Positions 34,511 through 46,664 of a stretch of 64,000 bases of DNA are shown here, piece by piece (the first letter of the stretch is position 1; every line of letters starts with the position of its first letter). Origin of the DNA: Ophthalmolycus amberensis (taxonomy: Eukaryota > Chordata > Actinopteri > Perciformes > Zoarcidae); assembly GCA_024529925.1 (NCBI GenBank), contig JAFEUB010001192.1:169501-233500 (forward strand), given 5' to 3'. The position numbers and the translations under genes are program-made. The notes under the pieces were generated by a model that was not told the DNA's origin, made no database searches, and worked only from the letters and a program-made list of their open reading frames with translations.

Positions 34511-36841
34511 CTAGAATAACACGACTATGGTTAGATACAGCGTTTAGACACATCTTCGATAGGCCTTTTTTTCGCTGCATTGATGATTGATTGAAGTGGA
34601 ACACCTGACTGGAGTCGTCGTTAATGACATTAGTCACACCTGTGTTCCAGGTAAGATACGATCTCTTGCACCACGGCTGGCTGCTGCTCTCTCCATATAG
34701 CATCAGTTGTTTAGGCGAGAGTCTCTGTGTGTGTTTTATTTATAGCAACATAACTTCATTAATATATATAAATCATGGAGAGACAAGCTGAGAAACCGGT
34801 TGAAAGTTCACACAGTGTCCCATTAATGACATACAACACTTCTTTACACTTCACTTCACATGCAAATAGACTGTTGTATATTACACTTCTTACATTTTCT
34901 TCTGTTTGTGTGAATCAAAAGTGAAACAATACATTTTTTACAACATTTAACTGTTCATTTTGAGTGTTTATCACTAAATATCTGTACACTTTTACAGGCG
35001 CCTGTCATTTTTCTTGTATTTTGGCTTCCTGGCAGCATTAGACTTTGTGGAATTGACAAAATGATGAGAGAGATGGGCTTATCGCTCAGTTTGTGCTTTA
35101 AAAAAAAGGGGAAACATGCATGTGGAGGAAGGACAGTTTAAAAGGTGTTAGACAGAAACAGAAATCAGAGAAAGTCTGCAAGACATCAGCAGTGATTAAT
35201 GAACGAGAGGCTGCCAACGACAGATGAAGACTTCGTCTGACTTCTGATGGAGTACATGAAGGAGCTCACCGAGTTAATGTCAGGAGATCAAAGGAGGAAC
35301 CAACTGGGGGTTTATGGGGAGAGAGGAAGCTGACATCTGGTGAATCTGTTACTGTTTGATAGATAACAGTAAGACAGAACAGAGGGAGGTAAAAGTAACA
35401 ATGTGGTCAATGTCCGCATCAAATGTGTCTAAACAGTGTATTTAACTGTTTGCAATACTGTGTAAGGCCTTGAATTTAACCATTTCTGTTATGTTAAAGC
35501 GAAAATTTGCCGTCTTCTATGTGAATGTCCAATGAGAGTTAATAGTAATTAGAGTCAATTGAAGCTATACATTCCGAAAGACAAGTATTCCTGCTCTTGG
35601 AGCTTTGCCGCCTGGGCCCAAAAGATGGACCTCTCTCACGGATAATGCAGCCGCAGCCCCGTCCTCTCTCCGCTGCATTTGTTCGTCCGCATTAACTCTG
35701 GCTCGAATGAATACAGCTCAATATCCAAGTCAGCCAAACCACTGTATCCTCATCCATAACGTCCTCTGCACTCTTATTTTTGGGATGTCACTTTTGCTGT
35801 TGGACACGTAAGCTAGTTTGCAATACAAGCGAACAGAACATGGAAGTTCTGTTTTTGTTTTGCTTTTTAACTTTATGTGCAAGATTAAACTTACAACAAC
35901 AACTTCTGTTTTTGAGCGGCACCCAGGCGGCAACCTTTCGGGTCTGAGAAATGTGAAGTGCCTTAAACTTGCATTCTTCTGGTGCTCCATGCACCAAGGC
36001 TGAGTCCTTACCACAGCGGCACGGGTCCTAATCCGACTTGTAGCTTTCTGCTGCGTGGTGTCCTCTGTCTCTCTCCCTGTCTCTCTTCGACTGTACTATC
36101 CATTTTAGGCAAAAAGCCCCCAAATTTATCTTAAATTATTTTATTTTAACTGCATTCTCTCTACTGGCCATCAGGGGGCGACTGATGTCTCAATTGTTTA
36201 AAAGTCTTGTGGAAAATGACCCTAATTCTCACTTGATATATTACCTCAGTAAACATTGTAAACATGAGTTTATGGTCTCAATCTCTAGTTTCAAGTCGTC
36301 TTCAACACAGCATGATGTTCATTTACTAGATTATGTTAATTAAGAGTAAAATGAACTATATGTCCACAGCAGATTTTACAGTAAATGACAGCAAATGACA
36401 ATGTGTATTATATTTGTTTGGTTTGTTTTTTACATAAGAAAGATATTCTTCAATCATTTTTAATTACCACTGTTTGTACTTCATCCTAAATATTGGAGCC
36501 TATTGTTACCTCGAGTCTTTTGCTGTGATGACCCAAGTCAAGCCACATGGCCTGAAGTTGAAAGAGGGGACCTCCTTATGGTTGAGTGCAGCAGCGGATT
36601 GGTGGAAAGTCAGAGTCTCAGTCGAGCCTCCAAGAATGTGCGTGTGCGTGTTGCGGTTATAACCTTAAAGTTATTTAGAATACATCCACTATGTGCAGAG
36701 ACTCAATCATCAGCCTGAATGCACAATCTCTTTGATCTCGATCTAAACTCTGTTAATGGCGGGAGTTCAGTTTGGACATGTCAGGTCAGGCCAGAACAAA
36801 ACACATTCCCCTTTCCTTGTTTTTGTTTTTCTCAATCGAGG

Positions 36842-36868
36842 GGTGTGTGTGTGTGTGTGTGTGTGTGT
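36842..36868. repeat. (GT)n tract in the fgfbp1 promoter region
   Basis: A GT run 40 bases upstream of the TATA-like AATAAAAG element of fgfbp1. Confidence 0.95.
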
Positions 36869-36905
36869 GGTTGGGCGGGAATGGTGGGCGTGTCGCAGCA
36901 TTCAT

Positions 36906-37335
36906 GAATAAAAGACATGCGCGAGATCTTGGAGAGCCACAGGAAGCAGCTTTACGCACAGCAACCCTCGTAGTTTTCGGTAAGTTGGAGTCGGTGTTTT
37001 GACTCTCTTGTATGTTCAGTCTGTGGAGTAGAATAGTGCGGCCTCGTCACCTTCCACAGGTGTCTTTAAAATAACTACAGACTCAGGAGTTAAGTTTGAA
37101 TTGCTCATTTTCAATGCGTAATAGTTACCAGATTGACGCAAAATCGTTTAATAAAGAAGTTTATTTACTGTAAATTCAAAATATAATATATTTTTTCATT
37201 TTCCTGGATGTCATTAGAGATAATGTTGATTGATATTTTCTATTAACAGCCTTTAACTCATTAAGCACAGTTTTGTGCCCGATGACCTGATTATTTCCAT
37301 CACTGAGGCACTGAACCTCTTTTTTAACCTTTCAG
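36906..37335 (+). promoter_or_regulatory. fgfbp1: fgfbp1 TATA-like box, non-coding exon 1 and 5'UTR intron
   Basis: GAATAAAAGACATGCG (36905-36920) is a plausible TATA-type box. A strong donor TTTTCG|GTAAGTTG follows at 36980, and an acceptor TTTTTAACCTTTCAG ends at 37335, 30 bases before the ATG. This gives a leader exon of about 45 bases and a 356-base 5'UTR intron. It is inferred from splice signals only. Confidence 0.55.
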
Positions 37336-37365
37336 ATAATAATACATTGTCTGCCAGCAGAGAAT

Positions 37366-38053
37366 ATGTTGATGCTGAAGACTTTCGCTCCCTGGTTGCT
37401 GTTGGCCTTCCTCGGGCAGCAGGTCTCTCTGTCCTGTGGTGCGCGCAATAAGAACCGAGGAGCGGAACAGACCGGGACCCCAGCCCCCGTCAGAGGGCAG
37501 AGGAGCGGGAACAAGCCCGTAGCGAGAGGCCGGGGGAAGTTCTCCATCAAGGACAAGATGCAGTGCACGTGGCGGGCGAAAGACGCAGGGGACACCGTCA
37601 GGCTGTCTGTGATATGCGAGGACCGGGAGGCGCGCGTCAAAGGCGGAGTCACCGATCTGAGGTGCGAATACAACGCCTAAACCGCAGAGCTGCCCGGGCT
37701 ACCAGTCCAACAGCAAGGGCTTCTGGAAACAGGTGGCCAGAGCGTTCAGAAGGCTGCAAGACAACGTGTGTAGTGACGAGCACGCGCTGGTAAGGATTGG
37801 CATGTGCAAGCGCGCGCCTCGGAACGCGCACTTAAAGCTAGACTCCAGCTCCGTCGTCTCCGCTCAGTCCGGAGAACCGGAGACTACCAAACCGCTGCCG
37901 CCTCACTCCATCTCCACCGCTGCGCCTCCGGCCGGACCGACAGCCTGCACAAGGCGCGCGAACCACCGGGAAACAGCCGAGGAGAACTGCAGCGGCTCGT
38001 GGGCCAGTGTGTGCAACTTCTTCCTGTCCATGCTGCAAAGTGACGACTGTTAG
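37366..38053 (+). CDS. fgfbp1: Fibroblast growth factor-binding protein 1, with apparent frameshift
   Basis: Secreted heparin-type carrier that releases FGFs from the extracellular matrix. The signal peptide (MLMLKTFAPWLLLAFLG) is followed by a basic region and GKFSIKDKMQCTW, matching human GKFVTKDQANCRW. As read, the frame stops at 37678-37680 (GCC TAA) just after RCEYNA. The next frame continues with KPQSCPGYQ, GFWKQVARAFRRL, VCSDEHALVRIGMCKR and the C-terminal SGSWASVCNFFLSMLQSDDC to a stop at 38051-38053. Skipping one base (T37678) gives about 228 codons (human 234) and all ten family cysteines: three before and seven after the break. The match to human is continuous across the break with no length gap. 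It may be a real null allele, a recent pseudogenisation or an assembly error. Confidence 0.85.
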
Positions 38054-40592
38054 CTTCAGATCACAAGAGGATGTGGACATGATCGGACTGAGCGCAGCAG
38101 GATTTGTTTTAGGACTCGTTGTGTTAATCAGCGGTTCATTTTGAATCAACAAGAGTCGAGTCAAGAGTCGAGCACAGTGTGATTTCTACAGAAGTGAACT
38201 GATTTTATGTTGGCACAAACACCAATATGACATGTTCACAAACTCATGCAGATGTGGATATTATCAGGTATTTTTCGAGTAATTTATCACCTGCAGTGGA
38301 AAGTATACATGTTTTATACTTTGTACTTTAAGTACAATGTTGAGGAACTTTCACTTCTGTTCATCTTTTTTTGCTTAAGTCAAATAAATAACATCCATCA
38401 CGCAGTTGTTACTTTTCAGATTTTGAATGGCCCTTTAAAACTTTATAAAATATCATTTTATTGTGACAGATTAAAATCAATTTCAGCTTCACCTTGACCA
38501 ATTACGCCATTAAAAAAAAGATGCTCCAACAACAATGCACTAATAATAATGATTACATTTTTGAATACTTGTAGTAAAATGTGCTGATGAATCTGTGTTT
38601 TACTTATATTTTGAATGTTTTGTTTTGTCTTTTCAATGAAATCCTCTTCACCACTCCAAGCATCTTTCAGGTGACCATATATGACCACTAAACACAAACA
38701 TGGAAACCAAACCACAAATCAGTGTTGACCAGTTTTGGATCCTGGATCTTGAGAATATATTTTTTTCTCACTTGTAATAGTGTATTTTTCAACGTGAACA
38801 CTTCCCGCACCTCTGTTTATCCCACCGAACTGAAGATTGATTACTATAATATAGAGTGGTACATTCTCTGTTCAACTTTATCAAACAACCATGTAAACAC
38901 CACTGTATTTATGCACCACTAAATAAATATTTTATATTTATACAATGTGTCCTGTTGCCTTGAATAATATGAAACATGACTTTTAAAGGGGAGAAGCAGA
39001 GGGATGAACGCTGTGTGGAAAACATATGCACCATAAAATACACATTTTATCAGTTTTCCTTGTTGAGTCCTAAATATCTTATCTAACAATGACTCCTTTC
39101 CAAAAGATACTTAACTTGTTTCCAACATTTTCTAGAATCAAGTGTCATCTTTCTTAATTTTAGTGTCTTCTTTCAAGAAACCAACAATGAAAAACGAGAT
39201 GCCGAGTTAAAAAAAATGTCTTAAGGACTCGCACCACTGCTGAACACTCCCACATTACGGTATGTCTCCAACCCAAATCATTGTCTCTTTGACTGGTTCA
39301 GCTCGTTTTGTAAAGAAATAGGTGTTTGAACAGGAGTGTTTCAAGTCTTTGGGGGCAAAATTCCTTTCAATTTGTCATGTGTCTTAAAGCATCATGGTGA
39401 GATAGTTTGTACAGGCAGATATTTTCTTTTTACTTTTACTTTGAGACAATACTTTTCGGGGTTAATAATAAATCAAATGTGCTTGATCAGATGGAGATTT
39501 CCTCAGTGTGAACAACAGAGCGTTCAGAGCAAAACATCCTGTATGACTTTGTGTCACACACTTGGCAGATTAAATGGTGTGCATTATACAATTTACTGCT
39601 GACATGCCCTCAGGTTAAAGAAACACACAAGTGGAGTGATTGTACATGGCGTCCAGATAGAAGGCTTGTTCACCATGGTTTCCTGCAGAAGTCTCTAATT
39701 ACTTCCTCAGTGACAGCAGCCAGCTGCATTAACAGCCATTTGGGGAGATTGTGAGTAAAGACTGCTATGATCCAGCTGTGTGTGCACATTGTGTGTGTGT
39801 GTGTGTGTGTGTAATCCCTGAACAAGTGCAACCCCAGATGTGGATTTTATGCTTTCCTGTCAGCTCCTGACCTTCTTGACCTCTGACCTGCTGCTCTTTG
39901 TCCCCTCAGACAGACACTTAAAAAAAAAAGAGCCAACTGAGAGATTTCCACCTTTTAACGGAAGTCCGCTCTCTTTGATGACACAAAAGGGATTTTGTTT
40001 CACCGACTCCATCAGCCAGAGCTCAAGGACACATTCCAGGAAAGAGGAAGTAGTTAGAGGTTAGAGGTCAAGGGTCAAGAAGGAAATGAGGATACCATCC
40101 CAAAAGTCTGTGCTATAAGTGTCAGCTGCCTCCTCGTGTAGGTGTATTTCTTTTATGTTTGGGCTCCTGCAGGCTTTGATCAAGAGGAGATCCACCAGCA
40201 GGATAAAGTGCTGCAGGATCAGTTAGCCGGAGAGTGGAGGAGCTATATCTATCAATCAGGTGCATGCTGTGTTTTGTAGTTTTTAGGTGGGGAGATACTG
40301 ACGTGTGTGCTGAAACAGGTGATTTATTTCTAAACATTCTTAAATCTAAGGATTTGCCTGTTTCCTCTGTGTGTGTTTCTGTGTGGTTGTGCCGCTGAGC
40401 TGGCTGGTCTCATCCTGCAGTCGTAGCTACGAAAGATAATTCGTAGATATCCCCCGGAATTATTTCGTAGGGAAACGAGACAAAAATTGAGGGGTAACAT
40501 TTCGTAGGATATCATATACCAACTGTTGTATGAGCAGGATACGTTGCACTTTCAAGAGCCAGAGCCACTATGGCTGTTTCATGCTTGTATTA

Positions 40593-41166
40593 AAGGTGCA
40601 GTGTGTAGGATTTGGCGGCATCAAGTGGCGAGGTTGCAGATTGCAACCATCTGAAACTTCTCTCGTGTGGCAAGCGCATAGAACTACCAACCCGATCTCA
40701 TGAGAAGAAGTGCATCGCATGGCGTTTCCTTAAGTCATTATTACTTATTTTCATCATGTTTGTGCTAAAACAAGTATGTAAACTAAGTTAAATACGTGCA
40801 GAAACAATGTACCAAGAAAACACGTCTGATATGTCAATAACATAACATAACAATATAACAACAACACGTTGTCTCTCTCACTTCAGATGGTGAGAGCCGG
40901 TTGGAATTACGGTGGCAGACGCAAAAAAACGCGAAAAAATGCATAAAAGCGATTTTTTTGTCCATTCTGGGCTACTGTAGAAACATGGCGGCCGGCTCCG
41001 TATTTAGATCAGATATGAAGGGCTTATGGAAAGATAACAAAATCACTGCGGTTCTTATTTTTCCAGTGATTATACTCTAAAGAAAACACACATATTAACA
41101 TTATATTCCATTTCCGCCAATAGACCCCCCCCCCCCCCTCCAATGCTGCACACTGTTCCTTTAAAA
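40593..41166. mobile_element. TTAA-flanked inverted-repeat element
   Basis: The left end TTAAAGGTGCAGTGTGTAGG and the right end GCACACTGTTCCTTTAA are imperfect inverted repeats, each bordered by TTAA, the target used by piggyBac-type transposases. About 570 bases lie between with no transposase frame. A C14 run (41125-41138) lies near the right end. The family is inferred from the TTAA borders only. Confidence 0.6.
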
Positions 41167-43149
41167 TACTGAGGGTGTGAAACAGAGGGACAGTGAGTTT
41201 ACCTGAAATATAATCTGGAGAAAAACACACATTTTCTCTCTTTCCCTCTAAGGTCTCCAAACATGCCACACAAGCCTTCTGCTGTTAGTGAGCAGTTGAA
41301 TTGGGTGTTTAAGCGACTCCTGGCTTGTAGCATTGGTAACATGTTTGCTCATGATAGAAGGGTGTGTGTAATTTCTGCCTCTATTAGAAGGTGTTTTCAG
41401 TGGAATTTGCTTTTAGGCAGCGCTGACTCAAGTTTATCAGGATATCATCGACACGCCACTGTGTTGGCCGCACCTGCTGATTAAACGTCAGTGACCTTCC
41501 TGCTCTCACCTCAGTTTTCTTTATAGTTTAAACGTAACGTTTTCATGTTCTCCTCATTTTGTCAGTCAACCTTTTGACCTCATTCACATGTCAGGTCAAC
41601 TTGCACATATACATCAGAAAAGTTCAGCGGGCCTTAGTGTCATTCTTTCTTTTGAAAGAGTTGGCGGTCCAGAGCTTAAGGATGCTTAAAGCAGAACTCT
41701 AATATACAAGGAGGGTTAAAAGAGCAGATGTCACAGCTTCATGTGGCGTCATATCATTTGGGTGCAACACATGTGCAGTAACATCTGGTCTGCTGTTGCC
41801 GAAAGGCTCACTAGCCGGCGCAGGATCATAGAGCAAGAGGATGTTTGATTTGTTTAAATGAGGCGAGGGTGTCATAGTCGCCTACTTCATGGGCGAGAAC
41901 TCTGCAAGTTAGACATTCAAAGGAAAAATCAATCTTGCTGAATCAGCTAACATTTACTTTATGATAATATTGACAGAAAAAATAAATCATTCCCTCCAAA
42001 AAATCGAATCGTCTTGTCCTGCTCCTCAGATGACGATCAATGATGATCTGAGAGCCAAATGAATTGTTCATGATGAAGTACACCGACGTCTTTATCTCTC
42101 ATTTCCTGTCATCTCTTTACTGTGCACTTTCAAATGAAGGCAAACAAAGTATTACTTATTAACTACCATTTGAGTAGAATTCTTATACTTTTCAAAGCCC
42201 CTTCATCGCCCCAAAAAACAACTTTTCACAGGCTGAATAATCCTCATCGTCCCTTTTAAATTGAATTGGTGGAGTTTCCCTCTAATGTCACGTTGTACAT
42301 TTTTTCTGTCATGTGTAAAACACTACAGACTAGAAGCCCTGTCAAGACAAATACTCTCACTAACCCCGGTAATATCTATAATGAGGTGAAGACATCCCTG
42401 AAGGAAAACACGTGATCGTCAATAATCATCAACTCATCTGAGTCATATCTAAGGTATGCGAGTCCTCTTCCCGCTCATAGCCGTTATGATGGCGGCATGT
42501 CTCGTCTTGTTTCTCTTCATCGCGCAGGGCGGTAACGACGATGCTTTACAAACCCGTGAAAGCGCCGTCCTTTGACTCCTCAGCTCAAAGTATTAAAACA
42601 ACTTGTTTTTCAAAGCCCTTTGAGGTTTCAGACCTTTCAAGCAAAAGCAGTTGCTATCTGTTCTTCCATCTAACTTGTTCCCAAAGCTAAGAAAAAGGGT
42701 TTTCCTGATGAATGAAACGGGTGCAAACTTGTTTTATTTGGGGCTTCAGACTGATGGTTTGTTGGGTTTGTTCTTTTTGTTGATGCCGACATTCTTCTTC
42801 TGCGCATTTAAGACTGTGATGCCAAAGTAGCCAAATCAATCAGATTTGCTATATATTCCATCAAACATATACCGACGTGGAAGCTTGGCTGGAACAGTTA
42901 TTCTCCCCCATATTTCTGTTTTTTTAATATGTGATCAATTGATTCAAATAAAAATAATCTCTCTGCTGTCACTTTGTTCAGAAACTGGTATATATTCCTG
43001 TTAGTTTCATAAGGTTTTCTACAGTTGAATCATTACATTACATTATTTTAAGAATCGTGGATTCAACCACGTTGGGTGTTTGGGACTCTAGTGTACCTGC
43101 TTGCATTTCTAAATTAAATTTTAGACATGTGCCAGGTTGATCCAACCTA

Positions 43150-43330
43150 ATGCCAGCCAACTCCTCGTTGTCACATTCTCTTGCATGCTTTGTCTCCCTG
43201 CCGTCTACGTTCTCTGTGTTCAGATCCCCACTCCTCTGCCAATCCCCATCACCTGATGTTCCACACCCACCTGCACACCTTTTTCCACTTCCCTCATCAG
43301 CCCCAAAGTATAAACACCGGCCCACTTCCA
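43150..43330 (+). mobile_element. Possible LTR-retrotransposon fragment
   Basis: A C/T-rich stretch with 'CCCCATCACCTGATGTTCCA' and 'CATCAGCCCCAAAGTATAAACACC' has the look of a Gypsy-type LTR promoter known from fish, with a TATAAA-like box. No paired LTR, primer-binding site or pol fragment was found. The assignment is weak. Confidence 0.25.
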
Positions 43331-45774
43331 TTCATTCACTGCCTGATTGCCTATTGTGCTTCAACCTGGGAGGGTGTTAGTGGATGTATCGGAGGAGATA
43401 ACCATGTGCTTTTGGGAGGTTTTAGGAGCAGAAAGACTGGAGTGCCTTCAGGAATTTGTATGTTTGGGATTCGTGACAGCTTCCACCACCAGATTACTCC
43501 CAAATCTACGGATTTGTGGTCACGACTTCATGTCAGGTTGTGGAAGCAGCGGAGAAAATCTCACTCTTTCATTTGGTAGGATTGACAGAAAACCAGTCAG
43601 TGTTCCCTTCTTATGTCAAAGCAAGATGCAAAGATAAAGTTGGGTGACATAAACTATATCACTAACAATATCAGTGAACTGTACAAAGAAAAGCTTCACA
43701 AATATATTCCTCAAGTGTCTGAAAAGCTGCTGGAGGGATTAAAACCATTCTTCATGAATATATTCCATCATTAAGTTCAGTTTAATGCTCTGTTGGGTCA
43801 CGATCTGATGACTGTAGCATAAGATTGACATGATTTCCATACTCATCAAGCACTCAGCCCTGTCTCATCCTCACGGTGCATCTCACCATGTCATCCTTTT
43901 TCTCCTTTAAAATAGTTTCAAACGTATTATCAGGCTTTGGCAGTGAAACAATGGCTTGCAGAAATGACCACGACAGTGTACAAAAACAAAACCTGAATAA
44001 GAAACTTGACAAATCGGACGAAACTTTGAATCATCGCCCCTCATATCTGGAAAGAAACGACACTCTGTCTTAACAACATAACTGGTTTTTGTGTGTTTCA
44101 TGTAGTCTGAAGTTACGTCAAACAGTCACATCATATCTTCAATTGTTGAGTGTCCATGCGGTATAATGACATAATCATGATCCCACTGGCATCAAGGAAT
44201 TGACCGATACTAAGTAAGTAAACTAAGGGGGAGTTGAGGGAAGGCCCTCAGTCTTATACAACATGTCTAACACTGACATGCTTCACTGCCACAACAATAA
44301 ATAGCTCTTTTTTTCCATATATCTATACCAGTGTGTCTATGAAATGGCAGAACATGGTGAAGTCACACATTCCTAGGCACCAAAGCGCTGATGAAAATCC
44401 TGATATCCTCCGATTGAGAAGCTGAAACTATAGAAAGGTCTGGCCTTTTTTTGGCTTGAAAAATGAATGAAATGATAAATCACCTATGAAGATAGTTGCT
44501 GATTACATTGATGCAAAGAATCGACAAATTCTTTCAGCTCTTCATCAATGTTAATACACCAGCAGCTGTGTGCAGGGCGATAACATCAGCTTTCGGCAGA
44601 CAGCTTTTGCTTCTTTCATTGCACATTTTAACGTTAACGGTAGCAGCTCTGAAGCTTTACTGGAAAACAAAACTTCCCGCCGGGAAGTTCCCGGTCAACT
44701 TGAACTTGAACTGCAGTTAGTAGTTCAGAGCCTCAGTGGTGAAGAAGAGGAGGGGCTCTGGATGTCAGGAGGGGCTGGAGGGGAAAAAAAACATCAAAAC
44801 ACACAACTCAACGCTCCACTAAGTACTTCAGAGTTGACCTACAAAGCTGACCTGCCCACCCAGAAACACACAGGGCAGCGAGGTGGGAGGAGTCGGAGGT
44901 ATTGTTCTTCCTGTGGCTTGAGGTGGCCTGACCCCCACGCGCCTGCTGTTCGGAGCTTGTTATTGGCTGCTTGTTTCTGTGGCAACAATCAAGGGCAACC
45001 GCTTCCGTGAAAAGAATAACAGAGGAGTACTGTAACAGGACCTGTGACCGACCCCTCCTTCAACCCACACAGAACAAAGCCTCTTCCCCTGGTGTCATTT
45101 CACTGGCAACAGTTAAGGTTACCTGTTAACGCCAGCAGCTGTCGATTCAGTTAAAGTAAGTGCAGGTCAACCCAAGAAGTTACACTGACGTCAACAGACA
45201 GCCAGATGAGAGATAGAAAGTGTCAGAGAAGAAATACTGACCTGACTTCTTTCAGCACAATGAATGCAAGAAGAATGACGCAGAAGCAGCATTCAGTTCG
45301 TCTGCAACATAACAAGCTGAATAGAAGGCTGCAGCTCTTTGTTCTTTTAGGGCTTAAAGCTCTCGTTTGCGATGCATTTTATCGTCCACTTTATTTAGTT
45401 TTACTCTTGTAAAAATCCTTTTTATGTTTTATTTTATGTTTTTTCTTAATGCCTTCCTGTCTTTTATGAGTATGTGTGTGTGATCGTTCAGATGTTTCCC
45501 TTTTTACGCTCTCCATCTCGTATCCATTTATGTAGGCATCAAGTAGTACACGCACACACGTGTGTGTGTGTGTGTGTGTGTGTCCTGAGTATTTAAAGGA
45601 TCACATCATGATTCAATTATAAAACACATGGTTTCCAAGGCATGGGGAGGTTTTTTTTGTTATTTGTTTTGTGTTTCAGGCTTTGAGCACAACAAACTAA
45701 ATTACATTAATCTTTAGTTGTAATGAGTGCAGAAATAAATAAACCAGAGCTATGGCATGCTTTATATTTATACT

Positions 45775-46127
45775 CTCAAATAAAAGTCCTGGATTAGACA
45801 TTTTACAAAAAGTATTATCATTAAAACATATTTATTACAGAATGCTGCCTTTCAGAGAGCTGAACATTTGAATTAATTAAATTATTACTGTTAATGCCGT
45901 CATATCAGCAGTATTTTTACTTTGCAGCTGGTCAAATTGGATCAGATTATAATGGGCTTCATATGTTATTGAGAAGTTTAATCTGTAAAGTCTTCATTAG
46001 CAAAGTGAGCAACTACTGTTGCTCTCACATAAATGTAATGGAATAAAACAGTGTAACATAATAGTGTAAAAGGAGTATAAAGCTGTACAAATACCTTCAG
46101 ACTGTACTGAAGCATAGTACTCAAGTA
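45775..46127 (+). mobile_element. AAGTACTT-family element
   Basis: Blocks 'AATAAAAGTCCTGGATTAGA', 'AAAAAGTATTATCATTAAAA', 'AGGAGTATAAAGCTGTACAA' and 'GAAGCATAGTACTCAAGTAT' follow the family order. It stops about 200 bases before the anxa5 poly(A) signal. Confidence 0.65.
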
Positions 46128-46329
46128 TTTATTGCCTCTGTCTTCAACATGGGTGAATTTCTCTCTATTAAAGCGGCTCTATCTCCCTCTAGTGGCAATG
46201 AGAGGACAGTGCATGTTCAACAGAAATCAAACGGGTACTTGTAAAACATGTACTAGTACATGTGTACAGCAGGACAGGACTGGTACTGAGGCAACAACAC
46301 AGAGGCCCTTGTACTTCATCAGTTGAAAT

Positions 46330-46335
46330 GTTTAT
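46330..46335 (-). promoter_or_regulatory. anxa5: anxa5 poly(A) signal
   Basis: TTTATT on the + strand is AATAAA on the gene's strand, 330 bases after the stop codon. It is the first such signal downstream and gives a compact 3'UTR. Confidence 0.55.
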
Positions 46336-46664
46336 TATTACATATATTGTTTCTGCCATACAAAGTGCAAACAAACCAATTGTAGTCTCATGCTTTCACA
46401 CTACAAATGAATGATATAATATTAGTCATATTGAAGATGTTAGTCGGCCAAAAGCTGCATTAAGTGTTAGCTACCTTTCAAAGACAATATTTGGAGTTTT
46501 AAAAAACCTGATGGGCCGTCTCTCACGCACAAGAACGTTTTGTTGTTTTGGACTTTGTGTGTTATTTTCTTGTTTCAGTGAGTCGACGGCCCAAAAGAAT
46601 GAAAGGCAGACTTAGAGAAGAGGCACTTCAGGTGTGGTTCCCGTTTCATTGCTTGTGGCCCCGG

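Larger units (their letters stand above)
38054..46309. other. Intergenic spacer, fgfbp1 to anxa5
   Basis: About 8 kb between two convergent genes. AATAAA motifs at 38383 and near 38922 are candidate fgfbp1 poly(A) signals. Beyond them I see no exon with flanking splice sites and conserved protein. The spacer holds the elements at 40593-41166, 43150-43330 and 45775-46127, a (GT)n run near 39787 and another near 45558, and otherwise AT-rich unique-looking DNA. Confidence 0.6.

Noticed and set aside
43181..43637. Open frames of about 100-130 codons in the fgfbp1-anxa5 spacer
   Set aside because: No start context, no conserved motif, and the left part overlaps LTR-like sequence. They were not accepted as genes.
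44570..45010. 146-codon open frame in the spacer
   Set aside because: No recognisable domain, ordinary composition, no flanking splice or promoter signals. It is likely chance.
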